A program made the translations under genes and the position numbers. A DNA stretch of 64,000 bases. It comes from Candidatus Kouleothrix ribensis (GTDB lineage: Bacteria > Chloroflexota > Chloroflexia > Chloroflexales > Roseiflexaceae). The notes below the pieces were generated by a model. It had not been told where the DNA came from. It did no database searches and saw only the letters and a program-made list of their open reading frames with translations. The stretch is from the NCBI GenBank assembly GCA_016722075.1, contig JADKGW010000001.1:1426001-1490000 (forward strand), given 5' to 3'. Below, in pieces: positions 1-9,086 of the stretch (position 1 is the first letter of the stretch; every line of letters begins with the position of its first letter).

Positions 1-188
1 TGGCCGATCAGATCCGGCGCAGTCACCTGCGTCCATGTCGACGCGACGATCATCAGCAGGGCCAGCGTGGCGCCAAGCCAGTATCTACCGAAATAGCTGC
101 CGAAGCGCGCCAGCGTGGCGCCGGTGTTCTTCGGCTTCGACACCTCGGTATTGAGTAGGCGGCCGGGGCCGCCAGGGCCTCCCATCAT
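1..188 (-). CDS. ABC exporter subunit, N-terminal fragment (cut by left edge)
   Basis: The minus strand encodes about 62 residues from an ATG at 188 to the window edge. They start MMGGPGGPGR and continue into a basic linker and a hydrophobic segment (WLGATLALLMIVAS) that looks like the first membrane helix of a type IV ABC exporter. It lies downstream of, and in the same direction as, a complete exporter half-transporter (402-2309) and the MarR gene. It is therefore probably the second half of a heterodimeric exporter. The ATPase domain lies outside the window, so the function rests on context and the start of the membrane domain. Confidence 0.75.
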   Translation of the reverse strand, partial: MMGGPGGPGRLLNTEVSKPKNTGATLARFGSYFGRYWLGATLALLMIVASTWTQVTAPDLIG

Positions 189-334
189 AGTGTGTGCTCC
201 GCTATAGCAATCCCATCGGATTCATAAAGGGGTGGTGATTTTTCTTTGGAGGCTGCGCCCCCCTGGCCCCCTGCTTTTTATGACTCATTACTGTATTTGC
301 CTGCGGCGGCAAGGTACGTATCGATCGTTTGTAT

Positions 335-365
335 GCGGTTTCTGCGCGAAGCGCAGAAAAACCGC
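335..365 (-). other. Hairpin between the two exporter genes
   Basis: Arms of 13-15 nt (GCGGTTTCTGCGC and its near complement) surround a 3-nt loop, with a 2-nt bulge. It sits in the 213-bp gap between the two exporter genes. It could tune expression of the second subunit, but it has no terminal T-run, so it is not a clear terminator. Confidence 0.4.
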
Positions 366-401
366 ACTGCCGTAGGCAGAACGTGGCGGCCGCCGACGCC
401 G

Positions 402-2309
402 TTAGGCCACAGGCGTAGCGGCGGCGTCGCCAACCAGCTGCGAGCTGTAAATTTCGGCGTACACCGGGCTATTCTCCATCAGCTCGGCGTGCGTGCCGCG
501 CGCGGCGATCTGGCCTTTGTCGAGCACCAGGATCTGGTCGGCGTTCAGCACCGTGCTGATGCGCTGGGCGATCACGAAGCTGGTGCGCCCGCGCATCAGG
601 CCGTCGAGCGCGCCCTGGATCTGCTGCTCGGTCTGCATGTCCACGCTGCTGGTCGAGTCGTCCAAAATCAGAATGTGCGGGTCGAGCAGCAGCGCGCGGG
701 CGATTGCAACGCGCTGGCGCTGCCCGCCCGAGAGCGTGGTGCCGCGCTCGCCCACGGGCGTGTCGTAGCCCTGCGGGAAGGCCATGATAAACTCGTGCGC
801 GGCGGCGGCCTGCGCGGCGGCCTGCACCTGCTCGAGCGTGGCATCCGGCCGGCCGAAGGCGATGTTATCGCGGATCGTCCCGCTGAACAGGTTGGTCTCT
901 TGCAGCACGATACCGATCTGGCTGCGCAAGCTATCGATCGTCACATCGCGCAGGTCGTGGCCGTCGATCAGGATCGCGCCGGCGCTGGCGTCGTAGAAGC
1001 GCGGAATCAGGTTGATGATCGTGGTCTTGCCGCTGCCGGTCGCACCCAGCAGCGCAACCGTCTGGCCCGGCGCGGCGCTGAAGCTCACGTCGCTTAGCAC
1101 CGGGTCGCCGCTGCCGAAGTAGCGGAAGGTCACGTGCTTGAACTCGACCTGGCCGGCGATCGGCGGCAGGCTGATCGCGCCGGGCTTGTCGACGATCTCG
1201 CTCTGCGAGTCGAGGATCTCGAAGATCCGCCCGGCCGACGCGCCGGCCTGGGCCATGAGCGAGATGATGAAGCCGAGCTGGCCGAGCGGGAAGAATACGT
1301 AGATCAGGTACAGGCTGAACTTCTGGTATTCGCCCAGGTTGAGCGTGCCGCCGATGATCTGCTTGCCGCCGAAGTACAATATCAGCGCCTGGCCGATCTG
1401 CGCGATCAGAAACACCACCGGGAACAGAAACGAGAATGTGCGGCTGACGCGCAGCTGCTGGGCCATCAGGTCGGTGGCGGCGCGGTCGAAGCGCGCCTCC
1501 TCGTATGGCTCGCGCGTGAAGGCCTTGACCACCTTGAGGCCGGCCAGGTTCTCTTGCAGAATGGTGTTGAGCGCCGAGAGCCGGCGCTGCACCTCGCCGA
1601 ACAGCGGCTGGCTGACCGCGCCGAAGATCATGAACAGCACCAGCGCCACCGGCAGCGTCGGTAGCACCCACAGCGTCAGGCGCCAGTTGGTGAGGAACAG
1701 GATGATCAGCGCGGCGCCGAGGAGCAGAAACGCCTGCGCGGTGAGCACCAGGCCCTGCGCGATGAACATGCGCAGCTTCTCGACATCGTCGGTGGCGCGG
1801 ATCATGAGCTGGCCGGTCTGGTTGCGATCGTAGTAGCTGAACGATAGCCGCTGGACTTTCGCGAAGATTGCGTTGCGCAGGTCGAAGGCCATGCCCTGCG
1901 AGGTCTTCTCGGCCATAAACGCCTGCACGAACGAGAACACGCCGCGCAGCACCGCGAAGGCCACGATGATCAGCGCGGCGTTGATCAGCAGCGCCTCGGC
2001 GCCAGACTGATTGAGCCGCAGCTGCTCGAGCGTGATGCCGGCACGCTGGGCGGCCGCGCCTTGCTGGGCCGGCGGCAGCTGCGTCAGGATGGTGTTGGCC
2101 AGCGCGCCGTTGGTGACGGCGTCGATCATATTCTGCACCAGCTGCGGCACCGCCAGCTGGGCGATCGTCGCGACTACCAGCGCGCTATAGGCGAGTGTCG
2201 CCGAGCGCTTCTGGTGGCCCAGGTAGCGCAGCGCGCGCCATAGCCCGCCGCTTGGCTGGCCAGGTGCGCCGCGCCGGGCACCCCAACGCCGGGTGGAAGA
2301 TCCTTGCAT
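402..2309 (-). CDS. ABC exporter half-transporter (membrane domain plus ATPase)
   Basis: This 635-aa protein has a six-helix exporter membrane domain (about residues 30-340) fused to an ABC ATPase. The ATPase shows Walker A GATGSGKTT near residue 420, the signature LSGGQ near 525 and Walker B ILILDDSTSSVD near 548. The usual catalytic Glu after the Walker B Asp is Asp here, which is typical of the degenerate-site subunit of heterodimeric multidrug exporters. That fits a partner gene at 1-188. The ATG at 2309 is chosen because AGGAGA lies 7 nt upstream and because longer readings would run into the MarR gene. The substrate is unknown; drugs or lipids are typical for MarR-linked exporters. Confidence 0.92.
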   Translation of the reverse strand: MQGSSTRRWGARRGAPGQPSGGLWRALRYLGHQKRSATLAYSALVVATIAQLAVPQLVQNMIDAVTNGALANTILTQLPPAQQGAAAQRAGITLEQLRLNQSGAEALLINAALIIVAFAVLRGVFSFVQAFMAEKTSQGMAFDLRNAIFAKVQRLSFSYYDRNQTGQLMIRATDDVEKLRMFIAQGLVLTAQAFLLLGAALIILFLTNWRLTLWVLPTLPVALVLFMIFGAVSQPLFGEVQRRLSALNTILQENLAGLKVVKAFTREPYEEARFDRAATDLMAQQLRVSRTFSFLFPVVFLIAQIGQALILYFGGKQIIGGTLNLGEYQKFSLYLIYVFFPLGQLGFIISLMAQAGASAGRIFEILDSQSEIVDKPGAISLPPIAGQVEFKHVTFRYFGSGDPVLSDVSFSAAPGQTVALLGATGSGKTTIINLIPRFYDASAGAILIDGHDLRDVTIDSLRSQIGIVLQETNLFSGTIRDNIAFGRPDATLEQVQAAAQAAAAHEFIMAFPQGYDTPVGERGTTLSGGQRQRVAIARALLLDPHILILDDSTSSVDMQTEQQIQGALDGLMRGRTSFVIAQRISTVLNADQILVLDKGQIAARGTHAELMENSPVYAEIYSSQLVGDAAATPVA

Positions 2310-2367
2310 GCTCTGGTTCTCCTGGTGTATGTGCTTGCCCGCAAGCAGGGCGGAACCCCCGGTGGGC

Positions 2368-2808
2368 CTACTCCGGCGCCCGCAATGTCGCAAGCGCGCG
2401 CTCGAGCAGGCCGAGCAACAGCAGCTGCTCGTCGGGCGAAAGCCCCTCGAGCAAGCGCTCCATGCGCGCCAGCTGGGCGCGATACAGGTCGTGCAGCAGG
2501 GCACGCCCGTCGTCGGTGAGCGATAACAGAGCGACGCGGCTGTCGTCGTGGTGCGGCTGGCGCTGCACCAGCCCGGTCTGCACCAGCCGGCGGGTCAGCG
2601 CCGTCACCGACGGCGGCGTCAGGCCTAGCTGCTCAGCCAGATCCTTCATGGGCAGCGCCGGCACGCTCGCGAGCATATGCATGGCGCGCATGTGCGAGGG
2701 TGAGATGTTCAGCGCGTGCAGCCGCGCAAACGCGGGGCTGGCTTTGGCGCCGCGCAGCTGCTCGAACAGGCGTAGCAGCCGCTGGGCATTCGACGACGGT
2801 GGGTTCAT
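2368..2808 (-). CDS. MarR family transcriptional regulator
   Basis: This 146-aa protein has the MarR layout. A winged helix-turn-helix lies at about residues 50-110 (MKDLAEQLGLTPPSVTALTRRL, then a wing containing the family DxR motif in HHDDSRV). Dimerisation helices flank it. It is the first gene of the exporter operon, 58 bp before the exporter start. The palindrome at 2818-2834, between its -10 box and its start codon, suggests it represses its own operon until a ligand, probably an exporter substrate, releases it. The ligand cannot be told from sequence. Confidence 0.92.
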   Translation of the reverse strand: MNPPSSNAQRLLRLFEQLRGAKASPAFARLHALNISPSHMRAMHMLASVPALPMKDLAEQLGLTPPSVTALTRRLVQTGLVQRQPHHDDSRVALLSLTDDGRALLHDLYRAQLARMERLLEGLSPDEQLLLLGLLERALATLRAPE

Positions 2809-2817
2809 AGTTGTTAC

Positions 2818-2834
2818 TTAGTTAGAAGAACTAA
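2818..2834. promoter_or_regulatory. Probable MarR operator
   Basis: TTAGTT and AACTAA form a perfect inverted repeat around a 5-nt centre. The shifted register GTTAG/CTAAC is also perfect. It lies about 10-25 nt downstream of the -10 box at 2843-2851, so a bound dimer would block transcription of the MarR-exporter operon. Confidence 0.65.
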
Positions 2835-2842
2835 CGATCGGC

Positions 2843-2851
2843 ATGATACCA
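2843..2851 (-). promoter_or_regulatory. Extended -10 promoter of the MarR-exporter operon
   Basis: The minus strand reads TGGTATCAT, an extended -10 box 34 nt before the MarR start. No good -35 is visible. Confidence 0.5.
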
Positions 2852-2953
2852 CGCGATCGCAGTAAGTGCAAAACTGTGGTATGTTGGCAGTCGATCATCG
2901 TTCGATCCTGCGGCAATGTAGCCACCGTTCCAACTTAGGAGGAGGACTACGCC

Positions 2954-3409
2954 ATGGATTACGTACTCGAACCAACGAAACGCATCGCGCTGGTCGCACA
3001 CGATAACAAAAAAACCGACCTGATCGAATGGGCGATCTGGAACCGCGTGGTGCTGGCCAACCATACGCTCTTCGCCACCGGCACCACCGGTAAGCTGCTG
3101 GAACACGAGCTGAAGCGCGAGGTTCACAAGCTCATGAGCGGCCCATTGGGCGGCGACCAGCAGCTCGGCGCGAAGATCGCCCAGGGCGAGATTGATCTGC
3201 TGATCTTCTTCTGGGATCCGCTTGAGCCGCAGCCGCACGACCCCGATGTAAAGGCGCTCATCCGTATCGCGGTGGTGTGGAACATCCCGGTGGCGTGTAA
3301 TCGCGCTTCAGCCGATTTCCTGATCTCGTCGCCGCTCATGTCGAACGAGTATCAGCATCTCACACCCGACTACGAGGCGCATGTCCAGCGTGTGATCGCG
3401 CACGTGTAG
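2954..3409 (+). CDS. mgsA: Methylglyoxal synthase
   Basis: This 151-aa protein converts dihydroxyacetone phosphate to methylglyoxal and phosphate in the cytosol, a bypass of lower glycolysis that relieves sugar-phosphate stress. The family catalytic features are all visible: AHDNKK (H16, D17), the phosphate-binding ATGTTG, GGDQQ (D68), FFWDPL (D88) and PHDPDVKAL (H95). Its length matches the family. A strong GGAGGAGG site precedes the ATG. It is transcribed alone, divergent from the MarR operon, and ends at a clear terminator. A possible extended -10 (TGGTATGTT) lies at 2877-2885. Confidence 0.96.
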   Translation: MDYVLEPTKRIALVAHDNKKTDLIEWAIWNRVVLANHTLFATGTTGKLLEHELKREVHKLMSGPLGGDQQLGAKIAQGEIDLLIFFWDPLEPQPHDPDVKALIRIAVVWNIPVACNRASADFLISSPLMSNEYQHLTPDYEAHVQRVIAHV

Positions 3410-3437
3410 CTGGCCCGAGCGCGACCCGATCGCGTTT

Positions 3438-3482
3438 CACAGACCCGCAGGAGTGCATGCCCTGCGGGCCTGTGTGTTTTCG
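3438..3482 (+). terminator. Rho-independent terminator after mgsA
   Basis: A 13-14 bp stem (CACAG-A-CCCGCAGG paired with CCTGCGGG-C-CTGTG, one mismatch) encloses a 9-nt loop and is followed by TGTTTTCG. It starts about 30 nt after the stop codon. Confidence 0.8.
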
Positions 3483-3574
3483 TGGCTCTATGCGCTACTA
3501 TGCGCCCTGCTCGTGGCAGGAGAGTGTGCATCGTGAGGGTGTGCTGGTGCGACCATGGGCCGGCCGGGCGGCGC

Positions 3575-3580
3575 TATAAT
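3575..3580 (+). promoter_or_regulatory. -10 box upstream of the sensor gene
   Basis: A perfect TATAAT lies 35 nt before the ATG at 3616. No convincing -35 was found. Confidence 0.45.
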
Positions 3581-3615
3581 AGATGAAATAGGACGTACAG
3601 CCGAGGAGCTTGCCT

Positions 3616-6600
3616 ATGCCTATTCGTACGCGCGCAGATCGCCCGACTATCGGCGTCCTAACCGGGTGGCAGTATTACTGGACAGCCACACCGCTCAGTT
3701 ATCTCGACCCGCTCTTACGCGGCATGCGCCTGGCCGCGCACAACCTGGGCTGCCATTTGCTGTTAGGCTGTGGCATCGGTGTTTCAGCAACCACGAGCGA
3801 TCCGTTGCGTCCGGCCTGGCCTATGCTCTCGCCCGAGACCGACTTTGTGCCGATCGGCGCCTGGAATACCGATGGCCTGATTGCAGTCAACCCGCTGCAC
3901 CTGCCGGCCCGCTCGCGCGAGGTGCAGGCCATGATCACCGCCGGCCATCCGGTGCTGTTTGTCGGCTCTGGGGAGCGCGGGCCGACGATTGCCGCCGATA
4001 ACACGAGCGGCATTCTCGAGGCCATGCGCCATCTGGTGGCCCACGGGCACCGCCGGATCGTTTTCATCGCCGGCAGCCCGGAAGATCTGGATGGCGATAG
4101 CGGCGACCGGCTGCGCGCCTACCAGGCCGCCTTACAGGCCCATGGCCTCCCCGACGATCCGCGGCTGGTGGCCTACGGGCGCCATGTCTACGCCGCCGGC
4201 TACACGGCCATGCGCCAGATCCTGGCTGACCGTGTGCCATTTACCGCTGTGCTGGCCAGCAATGATGAGTCGGCGCTGGGCGCGATCCAGGCGCTCAAGG
4301 AAGCCGGGCAGCGCATCCCCCAGGATGTGGCCGTGATCGGCTTTGACGATCGGCCCGAGAGTGCGGTGCAGCAGCCGGCGCTGAGCAGTGTTCGTATCCC
4401 GCTGTTCAGAATGGGCTACCGCGCCGTGGAATTACTGGCTCAGATGATCAGTGCGGGCACGCTGCCGGCCGATCTGGTCAAAATCCCGACCCGCCTGGTC
4501 ACCAGGGCATCGTGCGGCTGTGGGCAAGCGTATAGGCTCACCACCTGGCCCACCCCCACCGCGCACCTGCACGCCGAGCCGGATCGACCGGATTGGTACA
4601 CCGATCGAGTGCCGGCCATGACCGCAGCCGTACTGGCCGAGGCCCAGAGCGCGGCAGAGAGCGAGATTGCGGCGGCTTGCCGGCAGCTGGCCGATGCGCT
4701 GGCGGCCGGCCAGGCACAGCGCGACCCGGCCGTGTTTTACGAGGCGCTCGATACAGTGCTGCATGATCGCGCCTTCGAGCAGGAAGATGCCCACGCCTGG
4801 CAGGCCGCCATCTCGGTGCTGCAACAGCCGGCAGCCGGGCAGCAAGTGCCGCCAGGCGCGCTGCTCGACCGAGCGCGGGTGGCGATTAGCGCGCATATGC
4901 AGCGGCAGCACTGGCAATTCATTGTCACCGAGCAGTGGACCTCCAATCGTATGGGCGTGCTTACCGCACAGCTACTGATGGCGCTGGATGAACCGCAGGT
5001 ATTTGCGATCCTGGCCCATCATCTGCCAACCATGGGCATTACGCGTGCCTGGCTGGCGCTGTTCGAGGCCGATGGCGGCGCTGATGCGCCGGCCTGGTGC
5101 AGCCTGCGCAGCATCACCACGCTCGAGCAGCCGGCGCTGCGCTGCCGTAGCCGCGATTTTCCACCGGCCGGGCTGCTGCCCACGGCCGAGCCCTTCAGCC
5201 TGGCGCTGCTGCCGCTGGTGAATCCGCGCGGCCAGCTGGGCTTTGTGGCCTTCGACAGCGATCATCTCGAACTCTATGGCGCGATCGTCCAGCAGCTGGC
5301 CGCCGCGCTGCACACCGCCCAGCTGTATCGCGAGGCCATGGAGGGCCGGCGGCTGGCCGAAGAAGCTACCCAGCTCAAGAGCCGCTTTCTTTCGACCGTC
5401 AGCCACGAGCTGCGCACGCCCTTGAATCTGATCGTCGGATTGAGCCGGATTCTTTTGCAAGAAGGCGATACGCATGCCATCTCGCTGGCTGAGACATACC
5501 GCGACGATCTCGAGCGGATCAACGCCAATGCCCAGCACCTGGGCGGCCTGATCGGCGATGTACTCGATCTCGCCAGCAGCGACGCCGGGCAGTTGCGCCT
5601 GTCTAACGAATATGTCGATCTGGGCCAGATCGTACGAATGGTGGCAGAGACCGGCAGCCGCCTGGCGCGGGACCAGGGCTTGGCCTGGCACGCCAGCCTG
5701 CCCGAAAGCGGGCCGTGGGTCTGGGGCGATCGCACGCGCCTACGCCAAGTGGTGCTCAACCTGATCAGCAATGCGATCAAGTTCACGACCCACGGTGGTA
5801 TTCGCCTGGCGTTGGAGATCGACGCCGGGTACGCGCGGGTCAGCGTGAGCGACACCGGGCTGGGCATTCCGCTGGCCGAGCAAGCGGCGATCTTTAGTGA
5901 ATTTCGCCGCTCCGACCGCAGCATCACGCGCGGCTACGCCGGCCTGGGCCTGGGCCTGGCGATCTGCAAACGCCTGATCGAATTGCACGGTGGCGCGATC
6001 GGCCTGCACTCAAGCGGCCACGAGGGCGCTGGCTCGACCTTCTACTTTACGCTGCCGGTTGTGGCGCTGCCCGAGCCACCGGCCAGCCGCGTGCCCGGCC
6101 GGCCCGGTAGTGCCGAGTGCGTGATGGTGCTGACCGATCGCGCCAACAGCGGGCAGCGCCTGTCGGAGCACCTGAGCCAGCGCGGCTTTGAAGTGCAGCT
6201 GGCGCTGACTACCAACATCGCCGATTGGTCGGCGCGCCTGGCGACCGTGTTGCCCAGTGCGGTTGTGCTGGATATGACCAACGAACCCGAGCATGGCTGG
6301 GAGATCTTGAAGACACTCAAGAGCAACCCGGTGACCAGGGACGTTCCGGTGCTGTTCTATGCCCTCGGGCAAGCCAGCGGGTCGGTGTTGGAGCTAGACT
6401 ACCTCACCAAGCCGATTGAACTGGCCGAGCTGACCAAGGCGCTCGACCAGCACTGGCTGTCGGGCGATAGCGAACATACGACCAGGGCCGTCCTGGTGGT
6501 CGACGACGACCCCGACACGCTCGACATGAATAGCCGGATCGTCCAGGCCCACTGGCCGGCAGTACGAGTGCTGAAAGCCAGCGACGGCCGCGCCGCGCTC

Positions 6601-7194
6601 GAGATCCTGCAGCACACGCGCATCGATCTGGTGCTGTTGGATCTGATGATGCCCGAGATCGACGGGTTTGGCGTGCTCGAGGCCATGCGCCAGGGAGTGG
6701 CCACGCGCGATGTTCCGGTGATCGTTTTAACCGGGCAGACCTTGAGCCAGCAAGACATGGCCCGGCTCAACCAGGGCGTTGCGGCCGTGATGAGCAAGGG
6801 CTTGTTCAGCGCGGGCGAGGTGCTGGCGCACCTCGACGCAGCGCTCGAGCGCCGCCGCAAGCTGAGTAGCGAAGCCCAGCGCCTGGTGCGGCATGCCATG
6901 GCCTACCTCCACGAGCATTATGCCGAGCCGATCTCGCGCCAGGATCTGGCACGCCACGTCAACATGGCCGAAGACTACTTGACCAGCTGCTTCCACAAAG
7001 AAGTCGGCATCGCGCCGATCGCCTACCTGAATCGCTATCGCATCAATCAGGCCAGGCTGCTGCTCAAACAGGGCGAAGCGAGCGTGGCTGATATTGCGGT
7101 TGCGGTCGGGTTTTCCGATAGTGGCTATTTCAGCCGCGTATTCCGGCGCGAGGTCGGGATGTCGCCCGAGGCGTATCGCCGCGCGCAGGCGTGA
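3616..7194 (+). CDS. Hybrid sensor/regulator: sugar-binding domain, histidine kinase, two receivers, AraC DNA-binding domain
   Basis: This 1192-aa protein joins a whole signalling pathway. Residues about 10-300 form a LacI-type periplasmic-binding-protein fold, without the usual LacI N-terminal helix-turn-helix. A GAF-like region follows (about 440-570). The kinase has HELRTP (H597), NLISNAIKF, DTGLGIP and GLGLGLAI. Two receivers follow: D886 in a diverged first one and D1009 in the second (VVDDDPD, LLDLMMPEIDG). The last 100 residues are an AraC-type double helix-turn-helix. No signal peptide or membrane helix is seen, so it should sense an imported sugar in the cytosol. GAGGAG is 7 nt from the ATG at 3616. 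It lies just upstream of a sugar ABC importer and GH16 genes, and probably controls them. Confidence 0.92.
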   Translation: MPIRTRADRPTIGVLTGWQYYWTATPLSYLDPLLRGMRLAAHNLGCHLLLGCGIGVSATTSDPLRPAWPMLSPETDFVPIGAWNTDGLIAVNPLHLPARSREVQAMITAGHPVLFVGSGERGPTIAADNTSGILEAMRHLVAHGHRRIVFIAGSPEDLDGDSGDRLRAYQAALQAHGLPDDPRLVAYGRHVYAAGYTAMRQILADRVPFTAVLASNDESALGAIQALKEAGQRIPQDVAVIGFDDRPESAVQQPALSSVRIPLFRMGYRAVELLAQMISAGTLPADLVKIPTRLVTRASCGCGQAYRLTTWPTPTAHLHAEPDRPDWYTDRVPAMTAAVLAEAQSAAESEIAAACRQLADALAAGQAQRDPAVFYEALDTVLHDRAFEQEDAHAWQAAISVLQQPAAGQQVPPGALLDRARVAISAHMQRQHWQFIVTEQWTSNRMGVLTAQLLMALDEPQVFAILAHHLPTMGITRAWLALFEADGGADAPAWCSLRSITTLEQPALRCRSRDFPPAGLLPTAEPFSLALLPLVNPRGQLGFVAFDSDHLELYGAIVQQLAAALHTAQLYREAMEGRRLAEEATQLKSRFLSTVSHELRTPLNLIVGLSRILLQEGDTHAISLAETYRDDLERINANAQHLGGLIGDVLDLASSDAGQLRLSNEYVDLGQIVRMVAETGSRLARDQGLAWHASLPESGPWVWGDRTRLRQVVLNLISNAIKFTTHGGIRLALEIDAGYARVSVSDTGLGIPLAEQAAIFSEFRRSDRSITRGYAGLGLGLAICKRLIELHGGAIGLHSSGHEGAGSTFYFTLPVVALPEPPASRVPGRPGSAECVMVLTDRANSGQRLSEHLSQRGFEVQLALTTNIADWSARLATVLPSAVVLDMTNEPEHGWEILKTLKSNPVTRDVPVLFYALGQASGSVLELDYLTKPIELAELTKALDQHWLSGDSEHTTRAVLVVDDDPDTLDMNSRIVQAHWPAVRVLKASDGRAALEILQHTRIDLVLLDLMMPEIDGFGVLEAMRQGVATRDVPVIVLTGQTLSQQDMARLNQGVAAVMSKGLFSAGEVLAHLDAALERRRKLSSEAQRLVRHAMAYLHEHYAEPISRQDLARHVNMAEDYLTSCFHKEVGIAPIAYLNRYRINQARLLLKQGEASVADIAVAVGFSDSGYFSRVFRREVGMSPEAYRRAQA

Positions 7195-7223
7195 CCACTG
7201 GCGCGCGGTGCGGCCGGGCTCGC

Positions 7224-7251
7224 CGCCTGCCGGCCGCGCTACCGGCAGGCG
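7224..7251 (+). terminator. Hairpin after the sensor gene
   Basis: CGCCTGCCGG and CCGGCAGGCG pair perfectly around an 8-nt loop, 30 nt after the stop codon. No T-run follows, so it may be Rho-assisted or only stabilise the mRNA end. Confidence 0.45.
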
Positions 7252-7651
7252 CGCCAGGGCCGATTCGTGCCTGCCCGGCTGTGCCGCTCAGAAATGTCCA
7301 TGTAGATCGTGCTTTTCTCCAAGCCAACCCCGCGATAGACCTGTAGAATGGAATAATCCAAATCTGATCTCGTGACCAACTCATCAGCCAGTAACCGCAT
7401 GCGGCCCGGCTTTTGAGCGTCAGCTGACCAGCGCCGTGTATGCGTTGGCAGATCGTGGGCAGGCGCACACACGTGGGCCTTCGCTTCGGCATACCCAGAA
7501 TTGGACGTGCCCTCGGTGCCTGCATGGCGCATAGCCGGCAGCCCATACACAAGGAGGTGGATGATCGCGTAACCCGATGCGCACGCGCTAGCGTGAATCG
7601 ATCCACTACTGGCGATACGATCCTAAGACAAGCAGTTCGTGGAGGAATGCG
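7252..7651 (+). other. 400-bp regulatory gap before the sugar transporter operon
   Basis: No credible gene was found here. Candidate signals are TAGAAT near 7345, a palindrome CACGC-GCTA-GCGTG at 7582-7595, and TACGAT at 7616-7621, 30 nt before the SBP start. The AraC domain of the upstream regulator probably binds in this gap, but no repeated site could be fixed by eye. Confidence 0.35.
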
Positions 7652-9007
7652 ATGTATACCAGGAAGCCTGTCCTGATTGGCCTGATGGCCGCCCTGATGC
7701 TGCTCCTGTCGGCGTGTGGCGGCGCAGCCGCTCCGGCCGCACCGGCCGGCGGCGCAGCCACTGCGGCGCCGGCTGCCCCAGCCGCAGGGGAAAAAGTAAC
7801 GCTGAAGGTGCTCGTCCACCAGAATCCCCCGATGGTCGAGTTTTTGAACAAATTCAACGAGCAATACCAGGCTAAGTACCCCAACGTCACGGTAGACATG
7901 TCGGTTGTGAATGCCAGCGACCTGAGCACCGTCACGCAGACGCGCTTGACCGCGAATGATGTCGATGTCGTCGACATGTTCGGCTTCTCGAACCCGGCCC
8001 AGCCGTATATGAAGAATGTGACGCCGCCCAACTGGCAGACATTGATCGATGCCGGGCTGCTGATGGACATCTCCGACCAGCCGTTTATCAAGAACTATGA
8101 TCCGGCATCAATCAAAGACGCCGGCAGCTACAACGGCAAGGTCTACTCGATCAACCTGGGGCGCGTTTCCTACAGCGGCATCTACTACAACAAGGATCTC
8201 TTCACCAAGAACAACGTGAAGGTTCCCACCACCTGGAGCGAGCTGGTCGCGGCCTGCGATACCTTCAAGAAAGCCAGCATTCCCTGCATGACTGCGGGTG
8301 GCAAAGACGGCTGGCCGATCTTCGTGGGCGCGTATGGCCTGATTGGCGCACTCTACCCCGATCAGGACAAACTGGTCGAGGGCCTGTGGACTGGCACGAT
8401 CAAGTGGAACGATGCCAAGTCGCTGGACATGTGGAAGAAGATGAAGATCTACGCCCAGGACATGATGGAAGCGGGCGCGAGTGGTATCGCCGGCGACGCC
8501 GCACCGGGGCGCTTTGCTTCGGGCGCGGTGGCCATGTTCCCCGGCGGCACCTGGTACGGCTCGGCGATCGACGCAGCGCAGCCGGCCTTCAAATGGGGCT
8601 ACATCCCATTCCCAGGCAGCGATAAGGCCGACGATAACAAGTACCTGTTCGGCAAGTACGATCAGGGCTGGGCGATTGCAGCCAAGACGGCCAATAAAGA
8701 GGCGGCCGTGAATTACCTGGCCGAGTTCTCCGTCCCGGCCACCTACCAGGCGTTTGTGAATGCGGTCGGCTTCATCCCAACCCAGCCGGGCGCTACGTTG
8801 AGCGGCTCAATCGGCCAGGAAGTCGCGCCGTACCTGGCAAACTTCCGGGTGGGCTACGAGCAGTACTGGGTCGCCCCCAAGGGCGCCGGCCAGTATGCCA
8901 ACCCGTATGCCTCGTACTTCAAGCCGTTCGGCACATACGACGATGTTCAGGAGGCTGCCGATAAGGTTCAAGCCGATCTTCAATCCGGGCTCGATGCGAA
9001 TAAATAG
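7652..9007 (+). CDS. Sugar ABC transporter substrate-binding lipoprotein
   Basis: This 451-aa family 1 extracellular solute-binding protein starts with a lipoprotein signal peptide (lipobox LSAC, acylated C22) and an Ala/Pro-rich tether (about 23-50). The binding protein proper begins KVTLKVLVHQNPP. It is anchored to the outer face of the membrane and should deliver oligosaccharides to the two permeases that follow. GGAGGAA lies just upstream of the ATG. The surrounding genes (GH16 enzymes, phosphorylase) point to beta-1,3-glucan oligosaccharides, but the sequence does not prove the ligand. Confidence 0.93.
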   Translation: MYTRKPVLIGLMAALMLLLSACGGAAAPAAPAGGAATAAPAAPAAGEKVTLKVLVHQNPPMVEFLNKFNEQYQAKYPNVTVDMSVVNASDLSTVTQTRLTANDVDVVDMFGFSNPAQPYMKNVTPPNWQTLIDAGLLMDISDQPFIKNYDPASIKDAGSYNGKVYSINLGRVSYSGIYYNKDLFTKNNVKVPTTWSELVAACDTFKKASIPCMTAGGKDGWPIFVGAYGLIGALYPDQDKLVEGLWTGTIKWNDAKSLDMWKKMKIYAQDMMEAGASGIAGDAAPGRFASGAVAMFPGGTWYGSAIDAAQPAFKWGYIPFPGSDKADDNKYLFGKYDQGWAIAAKTANKEAAVNYLAEFSVPATYQAFVNAVGFIPTQPGATLSGSIGQEVAPYLANFRVGYEQYWVAPKGAGQYANPYASYFKPFGTYDDVQEAADKVQADLQSGLDANK

Positions 9008-9086
9008 GTAGCCGTCGGCGCTCTAGGGCGGGCCGGGCATCGATCGGTGCCTAGCCCGCCCTGAAGCACTCAGAGTGGAGCATGCC

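Noticed and set aside
3610..3618. TTG start for the sensor gene
   Set aside because: The GAGGAG site is only 1 nt away from it; the ATG at 3616 has 7-nt spacing.
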